64,000 nt of DNA from Nereocystis luetkeana (lineage: Eukaryota; Sar; Phaeophyceae; Laminariales; Laminariaceae): contig JARUPZ010000006.1 in the NCBI GenBank assembly GCA_031213475.1, positions 5,080,045 to 5,144,044 on the forward strand, in the 5' to 3' direction. The notes under the pieces are model-generated. The model was not told the origin of the DNA. It ran no database searches and was given only the letters and a program-made list of their open reading frames with translations. Positions 44,373 through 53,536 of this stretch are shown here, piece by piece (positions within the stretch are counted from its first letter, which is position 1; every line of letters begins with the position of its first letter). The translations under genes were made by a program, and so were the position numbers.

Positions 44373-47300
44373 TGTCCATAAGTTGATACTTTCGGTGTGC
44401 ATGCGGCCGCGATTTGGGTACGTGCGCACGTATCCACGCTTTGGGCACGGCATGTACGGTGTGTTTTAACGATGAGGCCGCCGTGTCTATGTCCTCGATC
44501 TGTGATGCGTATGATGCCTGTCCACTATCTGCTTGATACAGCGCTGGCAAACAACAAAGAGGAAGGTGTGTTTTTTTTCAACAGGATGCATAGTAAGACC
44601 CTCCCGTCTCTGAAGTACAAACGTTGCTCCGTCTCGAAAGGGACGCGTGATCAATGGTCGTATGACTTAAGACCAGCAACAAATGAGTACGCCCCCTACT
44701 CTACCGCCGTCGCTACCGCTACCGCCGCTGCTACCACCACCTTGTCCCCCCGCCTCCTTCACACACACACACACACACACCCCGCGCGCGCGATCCCCGG
44801 TGTGGTTCTGATGCCTTCATCAGGATTTCCTGAACGCCAACGCTCAGTTCGACGTCGGGCCCGCGGGTTCGAAGGCGCTCCAGAACTGCCTAGCCTACAA
44901 GCTTTGCTACTACCGCTTCGGAGAGCTCCGGGTGAGTTGGAACTTGAAAATTGGCCCCGAGGAAGTTTTTTTTTTCCTTTCGCCTGGACGTTTCGCCCGG
45001 ACGTTTCCCTTCGATCTCCCTGGCTCCCTCTCGCTCCCCCCCCGACGATTTGGAAGTTGCCAGTTACGTAGTTTGTATAATTTTTACTCTTTGTGACTGC
45101 AACCCATGGATGTCTATGATGTGATGTACCGATAGTACGGTCATGTGATGCAATGTCAATTCATATGACGTCCTGTGCTGCCATGTGATGAGTTATTTTC
45201 CAAAAAAACGCGGAAGTTTCCGCGGGATTTTTCCTTGCGACGCCCGTCGCACCCTCCCCCCTCTCCCTCCCTCTGCCGACGAGTTGGATGCTACCAAGTA
45301 TATCTATTGTCCTTTTTGTAGCTGCAATACCACGGATGTTGATATTCTGTCATATGATGATATTTTCGTATATAGTGTGGTGTCCTATACTGTCATGTGA
45401 TCGTATTTTCACGTGACGTGGCGTCCTGTGCCCTCATGTGATGAATTTTGATGTTATGTTACATATCAGGGGGGACCACAGTAAATACGACCAAATGTTG
45501 TTGGTAAAAACAGGTAAATGTATAGTTTTTTTTCTGTACCGTAGGTTCTGTTTTCTATGCTCCCCCGTAATAGTGCTGCAACGTGATGTTTGATGGTGTC
45601 CCGTGCTGTCACCTTCTGTGCGATGCCGCCCCGCGCGGCCGTTCAGGTGGACTACCAGAAGCCCCCCGGGTTCGACCGCGCCCGCAACCGCGAGGTGGGC
45701 AAGAAGGACATCACGCTGGAGACCATGGAGGAGGCCTTCACCAGCGAGCACTGGATTGTTCGTATCTTCAAGGCGAGGGCTGTGACTAGGGACCATAATA
45801 ATAGTGATCAGGACCCACCATGTACACAAAAATCCTATACATTGCAGTATTTTTACCAAGCACATCTATTAATAGTCCTGATTGCTATGTTCAACCGCAA
45901 TACCTTGGTGTGTCTTATTTGAAGGGCGTACTGGTATCATCGAACCCTGTACGTACCCATGTCACTACGTAGGTTAGCTTTCTGCTTAGTCGTCCTTTTT
46001 TTTCTCCCCGTCGCTATTGCTTTTAACTCGTGCGAGTTTTTCCTACCCTTGGCGGCGTTGTGAACAATGTTGTCCACGGAATATGTTGCGCGTTTGTAGT
46101 TTTTTTCTTGATCGTTTTTACTTGCTGTGATTTTCTACGGTATGTACTCGTTCATGTTTTGTGTTTTTCTGGAGGGGGGGGGGGGGGGGGTTCTCATGGA
46201 AATATTGGACGAACGAAAGATCGAACGATATATACGAATGTGCACCCTCCTTGTGTAGGTGCTCCCCCGCCCCAGCATCGACCCAACCGAGGCCGCCGCC
46301 AGGCTGAACACCGCCAAGCCCACCACCGCTGCCGCCGCCATGAGCGGAAACATCCCTAAGGGACAGGACGCAAAATACTTGGGCTGCTTTTCGTCGGAGG
46401 GGTTCTTCGGGGGCAAGGAATATGTCGGTGGGGAGAACGGGGCCAATTACAACCTCATGTACCACCACGCTAAGCAGGTACGGTTTGTGGAGGTGGTGGT
46501 GGTGGTGGAGGTGGTGGTGTTGATTGGGTTGTTGCTCCTCTTTGTGTTGGTGCTGGTGCTGATGTTAGGGATTTACATGCGTGGGCTGGGCTAGCGGTGC
46601 AACTTCGACCCCATGTACCGCCTACGCTAAACAGGGACGGTCGGTGGTGCTGGTGTTGTTGTTGATAGTGGTGGTGGTGTGTCTGTTGTCGTTGCTGTCA
46701 TTGCTGCAGTTGCTGTTGCCGTTCTTGCTTCTGTTGTTCTTCTCGATCTGATGATTTTGATGCTAGGAATAAAAGTGCTTGGGCGGGATTAACGGCGCCA
46801 ACTACAACCCCATGTACCAACACGCTAAACAGGGACGGATGATGGTGTTGTTGCTGGTGTTGTGCTGGTGTTGCTGTTGCTGGTATGTCCGATGTATCAC
46901 GTGTTGTCATCTCCACAGTCTAGTCCGCGGTCAAAGGAATGCTCCAATCTCGGTCGAGGAGAAGAAGAACGTGTACGTACCGTTTTTCTGTTTTGTTTGT
47001 TTTTTTCGAACGGTATACCTGGTATACCGCAGCTTTTTTTAACACTCAAATTAAAGAAAAGTTCCGTACTGAAAATAATGTCCAATTGTGATTCCAAGTA
47101 TGATGCCCCCCCCCCCCCGAAATTAGCATGGATGCATGCAGTTTCAGTGGTAGTTGTGCTCATGAAGAAGTTAATTGCCTGGCCAACCCTGGATCGCCGC
47201 ATGCCCGCAGACACCAATCGGCAGGCAGCATACATGGATCAAATGAAAGTTCACCCGTCAAGCGACAGTGCTGCCCCCCCCCCCCTCCTGATCGCTCCTC

Positions 47301-48642
47301 ACCTCCCCCGCCTCCCCATTCCCTCTCGTGCGTTTGGTAGCGGTCCGCACTTTTCCACGGTCAATCATACTTTTGAAAAAAGGGCAGACGAGTTTTTTTT
47401 TGTTAACGCGCTACTCGACCTGCCCCACATTATGTACTTCTATATTTAACGTTACCGGACGGTAATAGCGTAGCCTAACCGCTCCTAAAGTAACCGTACC
47501 GCTGACCTAATCCTATTCTATCTAACCCCAACCCTTTCCTTAGCTAGCCCCAACCCTACCCTAGCCTAACCCCAGCCCTACCCTGACCCTGACCCTGACC
47601 TCAGAACGGCAAGCGCTACTTCGCGATGGCCCGGGCGGTGCACGACGGGCACGCCTTTGCATTCGAGTACATGGAACCCAGGGCGAAGACTGGAGGAGAC
47701 ATGAAAGGGGAAGGGTGAGCGTCGGAGGGAGGGGGTGGGGGGGCGTAGTCGTATGACCATCCCTACAATGCCGGGATGGGAAAATCGCCATTTCACTGAC
47801 CAGGCAGACATTGGGGGGAGGGGGAAGGCAGAGGAGGGGGGGTGAGAAAGGGGGCAAGGGGTAGGTGAGGGTTGACTGAAAAAAAGGTAACCTGTTTGGG
47901 TGGAAATGAAGGGGGACGGGCGTCGAACACACAGACGGGGAAGGGAGGGGAGTTGAAAAAATCTGGTCCGCTGATGTCGAGGAAACGTGACTGTACGGGC
48001 GGCGTCGCGCAAGCAAGCACGCACGCTAGGTTTACGGGGGTACGTCCGCTTTCTCTGCTCGTGGCTGCCCGCCAACTGTCGCGAACCTTAAAGTAGGCTA
48101 CGTGGCGAAAGTCTGCACTCACGACGGAAGGCTGGAGATTACATGTGGTTTTGCGTTGGTTACGCTTCGCACGAACGACCGCCAATGAGGGCGGGGCCAT
48201 TGTCTTTTGCCTTGACGTTTTTTTGTCTCGTTTCTCGCGAAGGCAGAATAAGACCCCCCATCTCACCCCTCCACCCCACCCCCACACCCCATACCCATCA
48301 TCAGGTCGCATCCCACACCCCGCACCTCACACCGATCCTCAACGCCCACCCCCCCCCACCTTACTCCACCCTACCACCCTTCTCCCCCCACCCCAACCCC
48401 CACCGCCACCCTCACTCGCACCTCAACCCCTACCCTTACCTTCACCCACCCCCACGCCTTCTTTTTGTTGGCCTTCATTGCATCGCAGGTGCGAGCGGCC
48501 GTGCAGCGACATCGAGAGCAAGGTCTGCGGCTGCACCGACCAGGCGTGCACCGGCCCCAACCCTCCCGGGGAGCAGCACAACCGCCGCTGGGCCGTGTAC
48601 GAGGTGCCTCCCGTGGCGCCTGCTCGTCAGGGGCCTCGCTGA
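26491..48642 (+). CDS. STT3: STT3, oligosaccharyltransferase catalytic subunit (17 exons)
   Basis: Exons: 26491-26572, 30166-30368, 32056-32285, 33715-33781, 34977-35162, 35908-36072, 37670-37744, 39133-39317, 39850-40226, 41758-42008, 42928-43047, 43641-43772, 44824-44931, 45647-45772, 46259-46477, 47605-47714, 48489-48642; phases agree throughout and give 929 aa. STT3 transfers the dolichol-linked glycan to Asn in N-x-S/T sequons in the ER. Seen: HEFDPYFN (metal-binding Asp106), [10 protein letters not shown] (219-228), SVSEHQ (405-410), catalytic WWDYG (601-605), DNNTWNNTH (619-627) and DDINKFLW (667-674), with many hydrophobic spans. It is closer to human STT3A than to yeast. The first exon ([10 protein letters not shown]) is supported by phase and a good donor only; without it Met at 30282 would serve. 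The exon 14 donor appears to be GC; a GT nine bases downstream is also in frame. Residues 770-929 are an added Cys-bearing tail absent from human and yeast STT3. Confidence 0.95.
28133..28362 (+). repeat. 112-bp tandem duplication
   Basis: Two units, each beginning TTAGGAACTTTTTTTTTTTT or close to it and ending GCAACTTCGCTGTACCATTG, with nearly identical second halves. Confidence 0.85.
28948..29015 (-). mobile_element. LINE C tail fragment
   Basis: GGGGGGCGTACTCATTTGTT to GAGACGG: the terminal 60 nt of LINE C in antisense, in STT3 intron 1. Confidence 0.72.
29577..29737 (-). mobile_element. TTAC MITE plus adjoining partial copy
   Basis: A full copy (29577-29679) is followed at once by a right-end fragment (29685-29737) repeating ATATTTTTACTCRCAATATTC, probably a local tandem duplication. 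Confidence 0.82.
30394..30522 (+). mobile_element. TTAC MITE just after STT3 exon 2
   Basis: Starts 25 bp after the exon 2 donor. Contains ATGCCTGGTAAG in the centre and TACCCTGGTACCAGGTA (30492-30508) inside the right terminal repeat. Confidence 0.85.
30597..30900 (+). repeat. Dispersed repeat D, copy 2
   Basis: Best preserved copy: CACCTCGGACAGATCATC, CCCACAGTTCATGATC, CAAGGCAGATAGACC, TGTTGCCGGGTGGGAGC. A TGGTGTGGATTG string recurs at both sides (30577, 30878). Confidence 0.6.
31311..31590 (+). repeat. Dispersed repeat D, copy 3
   Basis: Diverged copy with CACCTCGGACAGACAAATCG and GCTGCCGGGTGAAAACC; carries a TACCTGGTA at 31533. Confidence 0.55.
32594..32722. mobile_element. hAT-like short element or end
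   Basis: AGGGCTGTTCACGG start followed by GGGTCGGGTC repeats and their complement GACCCGACCC, the layout of hAT subterminal repeats. Target duplication not identified. Confidence 0.5.
33075..33145 (+). mobile_element. Retroposon B tail fragment
   Basis: GCTATGGTCATACCACTACAG to GAGTACACCCC, poly(C) 18 nt, in STT3 intron 3. Confidence 0.7.
33151..33225 (+). mobile_element. LINE C tail fragment
   Basis: Last ~70 nt of LINE C (GCCGTCTCGAAAG...ACAAATGAGTACACCCCC), abutting the previous B tail. The two tails show the shared terminal sequence side by side. Confidence 0.75.
33413..33682 (+). mobile_element. Retroposon B fragments before STT3 exon 4
   Basis: A diverged truncated copy ends at about 33620, and a second tail (CTACGGCCATGCATGACATCG) ends in poly(C) at 33682, 33 nt before the exon 4 start. 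Confidence 0.75.
34751..34976 (+). repeat. Tandem copies of the STT3 exon 5 start
   Basis: CGCCTGCTAGGTGACGAAGC at 34760 and a diverged CGCCTGCCGGGTAAAGTATC at 34850 precede the real boundary CGCCTGCTAG|GTGACGAAGC (34967). Units are ~90-115 bp with C-rich spacers and TCCCAAAATYAT. Confidence 0.8.
35191..35240 (-). mobile_element. Retroposon B tail after STT3 exon 5 donor
   Basis: A 50-nt tail fragment starting about 30 nt after the donor at 35163, antisense to STT3. Confidence 0.65.
36897..37125 (+). repeat. Dispersed repeat D, copy 4
   Basis: CACGTCGGACAGATCATG to CTATCTGCCTTGAAGG; carries CTATTAATAG at 37057. Confidence 0.5.
37127..37290. mobile_element. hAT-like short element
   Basis: AGGGCTTTTCACGGGTCGGG on the left and CACGACCCGCGAACAC on the right form an imperfect inverted pair, with GGGTCGGGTC repeats inside. 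No coding capacity. Confidence 0.5.
37470..37545 (+). mobile_element. Retroposon B tail before STT3 exon 7
   Basis: CGGCCATGCACGACATGAGT then a ~40-nt nearly pure C tract, about 125 nt before exon 7. Confidence 0.68.
38275..38575 (+). repeat. GGTAACAACACCAAC minisatellite
   Basis: About 20 variants of a 9-15 bp AACACCAACGGT unit in STT3 intron 7. The Val/Leu-rich minus frames are artefacts of it. Confidence 0.88.
38990..39046 (+). repeat. 24-bp tandem duplication
   Basis: CCCCGGAAACCAAACCGACA appears twice in a row, 85 nt before STT3 exon 8. Confidence 0.8.
39470..39730 (+). repeat. Decayed copies of STT3 exon 8 end and exon 9 start within intron 8
   Basis: 39474-39534 repeats the end of exon 8 (GCGTTCTCTGACGCTGCTCG, then ACCTACGCTTCCAAG). 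39661-39730 repeats the start of exon 9 (AGGTACATCGCCATCGTCG ... ACCACCTAGACCTCCTTCGA) with a stop in place of Trp. Confidence 0.85.
40240..40375 (-). mobile_element. Retroposon B fragment after STT3 exon 9 donor
   Basis: Tail-side fragment with the long tail form; its G run starts about 13 nt after the donor at 40227. Confidence 0.78.
40385..40456 (-). mobile_element. LINE C tail fragment
   Basis: GCGTACTTATTTGTTGCTTG to GAGACGG, directly next to the B fragment 40240-40375. Confidence 0.72.
40457..40560 (-). mobile_element. Retroposon B fragment
   Basis: ATATCATGCATGACCGTAG to CACCGACCATGGGGG; tail run missing at the junction with LINE C. Confidence 0.7.
42085..42245 (-). mobile_element. 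LINE C tail fragment after STT3 exon 10
   Basis: About 150 nt of the LINE C 3-prime end in antisense, including CACCTCGAAGATTTGGGCGC, 80 nt after the exon 10 donor and preceded by G runs. Confidence 0.72.
42447..42570 (-). mobile_element. Retroposon B fragment
   Basis: Tail-side fragment. Where other copies read CCGACCAGGCAGA this one reads CCTACCAGGTATA, creating a TACCAGGTA motif. Confidence 0.72.
44620..44695 (+). mobile_element. LINE C tail before STT3 exon 13
   Basis: Terminal 70 nt of LINE C in sense, ending ACAAATGAGTACGCCCCC about 125 nt before exon 13. Confidence 0.72.
44955..45440 (+). repeat. ~235-bp tandem duplication in STT3 intron 13
   Basis: Two units with matching GACGATTTGGAAG/GACGAGTTGGATG, CATGTGATG and ACGTCCTGTGCTGCC/ACGTGGCGTCCTGTGCCC blocks. 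Confidence 0.65.
45466..45570 (+). mobile_element. TTAC MITE in STT3 intron 13
   Basis: Full copy with TA flanks, ending 76 bp before exon 14. Confidence 0.85.
45786..45900 (-). mobile_element. TTAC MITE-like relic in STT3 intron 14
   Basis: Diverged sequence with GGACCATAATAATAG, a CATGTACACAAAAATCC core and a CTATTAATAG palindrome (45866-45875). Ends are uncertain. Confidence 0.4.
46590..46845 (+). repeat. Two decayed copies of STT3 exon 15 end
   Basis: 46596-46640 (GGTGCAACTTCGACCCC...TACGCTAAACAGGGACGG) and 46785-46838 (GGCGCCAACTACAACCCC...) repeat the exon 15 end [13 protein letters not shown] and its donor region. Confidence 0.85.
47515..47604 (+). repeat. Degenerate telomere-like (CCCTAA)n tract
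   Basis: CTAACCCCAACCC, CCCTACCCTAGCCTAACCCC and CCCTGACCCTGACC form an imperfect array ending at the STT3 exon 16 acceptor (47604), of which it is the pyrimidine tract. Confidence 0.6.
47735..47815 (-). mobile_element. Retroposon B fragment after STT3 exon 16 donor
   Basis: Internally deleted tail fragment beginning 20 nt after the donor at 47715, with G runs at both ends. Confidence 0.65.
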
Positions 48643-48985
48643 GGGTTCGAGGAGAGGTCGGAAGGAGGGGGTATAGGGGGGGAGGGGTACACGTTGGTTC
48701 GATTGGTGTGAAGAAAGTGGCGTAGGCTTTGCCTTGAGGTGGGCCTCGCGTAGGGCTTAGGGGAGGTAAGAAGGGGGGGGCTAGGGGCGGGATGGACGCG
48801 GGGGGGGGGGGGATAAAAGTTGTTGCGATGGGTGAAGAGAGTGGCGGAGACGTTGCCTTGTGGTGGCCCTCTCGCCAAGGTTTTAGGGGAGGGTCGAAGG
48901 GGCGAAGATAGGGGATAGGGGTTGGCTGGGGAGGGCGGCGGCGGGTGGAGGATGAATGTTGAGATGGAGGAAAAGAGCGGCGGCA
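48620..48985 (+). repeat. ~115-bp tandem repeat at STT3 stop and beyond, 3 units
   Basis: Each unit has GGGCCTCGC, TTAGGGGAGGT-like, a G run and a RAGTGGCGKAG block; the first contains the STT3 stop codon. Confidence 0.7.
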
Positions 48986-49649
48986 AGGAGATGTTTCTGT
49001 GTGTGCTGCCAGTGACGTGATTGGTTGGGTGCCCTCTTGAAAGGTGTAGGCAGCCTCGCCTTTTCTTGTCCTTTGTTCGTTTTGCTTATTCTAGCGATCA
49101 TTGTCAGTCTGTCGGCCTGCCTGCCAGCGGCGGCGGCGGTGGCGACGGATTCTGTCTTATGATTGCCGATAGCGGATTGGTTTGGTCGAGAAAGAGCCAA
49201 GGGTTCGGTCGGGGGAGAGACTAGGAGAGAGGGGCGGATCAGGTGCGCTGCTTTTGAGGTGTTTTGGGAGGTGTTTTGGGAGGTGTTTTGGGGAGTTTGG
49301 TGCGCTCTGTGTGAGGTGATTGGAGGTGTTCCCGTTGACCGTTCGTATTGCGCTGACGCGGAGGAGGCTGTGGTAGGTTACGACTGGGGGGGGGGAGGTG
49401 CGGGTCATTTGATATCAATAGTCGAAATCTTCGTCGCCCGTCTCTTGTCGGCTGTTGGTTGACCTTGGTCGGGCGAATGCTGCCGCCAGAAGGTATATCT
49501 ACAACAATGAGTTTGCGAGGAGTTAATTCGTACAATGACACTGGCTGAGCAAGGGAGTTCATACTACGGCATGTGGTAATCTATGGGTGAGACCCATACT
49601 ACTTTTACTACTGTACGACATACTGCTTATACTACCATTAATAGACTAT

Positions 49650-49699
<50 letters not shown>

Positions 49700-50980
49700 A
49701 TACTACTGCTACTATTACTATATTTTTTCTTTGCTTTTATTATCCTCGCTGTTTAGTTCTCCCTCCCTCCTATTAATAGCCGAAGTTCAGATGCGGGGGT
49801 CACGTAGCGGGCTCTCCTCCCCACACTCCCCACTACGGTCGCACTTTGCATGTTCCTGTATCGCGAAAAGACTTCACAGCCCCTTCTTCCCTCTCGTCGA
49901 CTCGTGTCGAATTGCGCCACAGTAAGCAGGACCACTATTATTAACGCTACTACTCTACTATGCACTACTGTTGCTGATTGCTATAGGGATGAGCTGATGC
50001 ATCCACTTCGTGTGTTCTGGATGCTCTCTATTCATGGAGGGTCGCAGCGGCAGCCGCCGTATTACAGGAAGCAAGCATTTGAGGAGCTATTGGGCGATTA
50101 TTACAGCACTATTGATAAAAGCAGCAAACTAATGTTTCATCACGCGCCGCCACGTTGCCACCGCCGGAGATGGGCTCTACAAGAAGAGCGTTTGCGCCAT
50201 GAAGAACGCACAAGAGGCTGGTCGTAAGTGTCAAGTCCGGATGGCCCAAGCACGCTGCATGTACTGTATAGTACGTACCACAGGTATGAATGCAAACCTC
50301 TCTACAACAAGTCGGAACAATACCGTCACCCCCTGCTTCGCGGCAGATCCAAACCAACACGGTGGGGTCACGTGACCCATGACATACATCCATGATGTAG
50401 CACGCGTCATCATCACTCGTCGTATGGTACGAATATGAAACTCGCTCTCTGCTGCTGCCACCACCACTACCGCGGGTACGCCGTGATGAGAGTGCTGAGT
50501 GATGAATAAACGAAGAGCAGAAGAAAGAAAAACGAACAAACATGAAACGGTACGTGTAGTTGATCTACTCGTAGTTGTTACAAGTTACACTATGTTACAG
50601 CAGCAGTGTAGGCGTTGGAGTATTTTCGAGAAAAAACTCACTCGCGAACCAACCAACCCCGCACAGCCGGTCTCGCGCTGTTCCTAACGATACCGCTATT
50701 ATTATGCGTACGAGGCATTTCTTTGTGGCATCGTCTCATACCCCGTGCTACCTGTTTGTGCTCCTAAAAACTGCTGCTGTGCCTCGCTAGAGTCTTTCTG
50801 AGGTCCCATGAGCTGTCCGGTTCAAGATCCACGATCCACGATCCACGCGATCCACCCCCGGTCCCCCGATCCACCTAATTGATAAAAAGCCTCCTACACT
50901 TAACGAAACCTTAAATATCAACTCCGAGCAGGGCAGCAGGGCATGCACAATCACACCTCGCACAGACGAGACAGCGCATC
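48986..50980. other. STT3-CK1 intergenic region
   Basis: No gene recognised. Holds a GGTGTTTTGGGA tandem (49255-49300), an (ACT)n array (49648-49698), repeat G copy 2 and CTATTAATAG at 49770. The CK1 promoter should lie in the last few hundred bases; no TATA box was seen. Confidence 0.5.
49790..49925 (+). repeat. Dispersed repeat G, copy 2
   Basis: Aligns with the repeat at 92-240 over the same ordered blocks, with shorter C runs. Confidence 0.5.
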
Positions 50981-53504
50981 ATGTGGCGAGTTCTAGGCAA
51001 CGCGAGCCTCGATGAGTCATCCGCGGCACCACGCCAGCCGAAGAGAAAGACAGCAGCACTTGCCTCAGCCATATCCGGCGATGCTAAAGATGCCTCTGCG
51101 AGCGCGAAGAGACCCGCGGCGGCAATGATGACTTCAAAAGGAGTTCCTGATGATGCGACCTTGGGCAAGTATCGAATTACAGGCGCCATGCGCAAGGGGG
51201 CGACTGGGTACCTCTACTCCGGGGTGGCGGTGGTGCGTAACGATGGGGAGAAGGAGGAAGAGGCTGCTAGTGGTGGTGTCGGCTTCGGAGGAGGAAGAGG
51301 AGGAGGAGTCGTGCTGAAGGTGGAGGAGTGCGCGGCCCCGAAGCGACAGATGCAGAACGAGTGGGCGGTGAGAATTCGCTCCTTGTTCTTCGCGTCAAGT
51401 CGTCAACTTGAAAAAAACGGTATTGATGTCGTATACCAGGGTATATAGCACGCACACACAAGCAAGTGCGAGAGGGCAAAAGCGAGGCCAGCGTTCCAGT
51501 TCACCACACCTGTTCACTTTTCCAGCGTCGGCTCTGATGTATTTTATTTTTGCCTGTTTTGCGGGCTTACTTGTTCTGCTGGCTTGCTGGCTTGCTGGCT
51601 TGCGGGCTCGCTGTGCTGTCTTGCTGGTTTGCTGGGTTACACACGTTTCCTACGTCTCGTGCCAGGTTGAGTGAGTGTTTCTGGTTCTGCGAAGCGCGAA
51701 AGCCACGAACGTATATACGATCAGGTGCAAATTGCAACTGGATTGAAGCTGCGCGGTCTGTCATCATGTTCTGTTCTTTTGTTCTCCGTGCGCGGGCATA
51801 CATACCGTACATGGTACTGCTGTACAGGATGGCGCAAGGCGCACAATCTCTCGCGCATATCTACCCGTTCAGGCGATCTTATTACAGTAGTAGAGTAGAT
51901 GTGCCGGAACAGCAAATAGAGCCTTAACAAACTCAACGACGAGCTGGCACACCAACCAAGCAGGCCTCTAGTTAGGGTTGGAGTTCCGGGTCGCGGTGGT
52001 GACCGCCGTTACTGCCGCAGCCGGAAATAAGGTCACCGTCGAGGAGAAAATTCGTTGCAGTTTCGTAAAAAAAAACTACCTCATTTGAACAGCATGATTT
52101 GATTAGGGCATGTCTCTGAGGAAGTTCGCCTGAATAGGCAGATTTGCGCCTGCTGGGTGCGCTATATTCGCGTACCTGGTACATTGCTGTACGTGATTTG
52201 CTTCTTGGTTGGGCCAGGCCGACGCCAGGTTACGGGAACAAAGCAGGTCGCTTTTCGGCCGAAGAGGGCCCGCATCCCGCGGTGCCGTGCTTATGTGCTG
52301 ACCGATTCCTGATCGATCGTCCCATGTTGAACACACTGCTCCATATACGTCGCATATCGCATACGTAGTGCTTCGTAAGACCGATGACGATGATAATGGG
52401 ATTTTGAATGTTTTTTTTGTTTTTTTTACATCCTTTCAGCGGCTGTGTCTCGCGGGCACCTTAAAATGGGTCTTTCGTTTATCAGGCATGTTGACGTATT
52501 TCATTATTTTCACCGACAGATTTCCAATGCAGTTGGCACTTCATACAGGGTCTGGCTTCAAAGGTTTTACGTACGAGGGGGCAAGACTTCGCAAAGTTTC
52601 CAAAGATTAACCCATTTTGACGGCATTGGAATGCCCATCAGTTTTGGCCCAATCTCTGGATTTTTTTTCAAATCTTGCTCCCTCGTGAAACCTTCGAAGC
52701 CAGACCCTGTATGAACTACCAGCTGCATTGGAAAGCTCTCGCCAAAAAGAATGTCATAGTCCTGATATCAGAAAGTCTCATTATAAGTTCCCCGCGAGAT
52801 ACAGCCGCTGAAACGGTTGTAAAAACAAAATTTGAAACATTCAAGATCTTGTTCCCATTGTCATCGGTCTAATATACAACGTTTATATCCGTACCGTAAC
52901 GGTATATTATACCGCTAGCTACCTGGTTCGCGGTAACGGCGTAAAGGTCGTGGCGGATTTGTGTCCACTTTATTTTCCACAAATCCATGCATAAGAGCAC
53001 GGCACGACGTCCCACGCATGACGCATACCATGCCTGGTAATGTGCGCTTATACGGCCGCTCGCGCCATACCTACGTGACACATACGCCGCAGGTGTACAG
53101 GGCGCTAGAGGCGCAGCGCATCTCAACACGAGATGCCCCCGAACCCCTCCCACCACCCGCCACCGGGGGGTTTCCAAAAGCCGAGTTCTTCGCGTCCACC
53201 ATGCCGCGGCTTTCCCCCCACTTAGGCTCCTCGGCACCTTATGGTGATGGTGGGAGCGGGGGCGGGGGTGGAACTGGCAGTATTTCTGGCGGTGACGGAG
53301 TTGGAGGTGTCGGCGTGAACGGCGTTTTGGATGGAGCGGGGGTGGGGTGTGCGGTGAACGTTCTCGCCATGGAGCGCCTGGGGGAGAACCTCATGTCACT
53401 GTCGCAGGTATGTCGGAGGCTACTACTGTTACTACTACGATACTACTACGGTTACTGCTACTTTTACTACTGATACTTCTGTTACTGCTGGTGCTGCCGC
53501 TACA

Positions 53505-53536
<32 letters not shown>

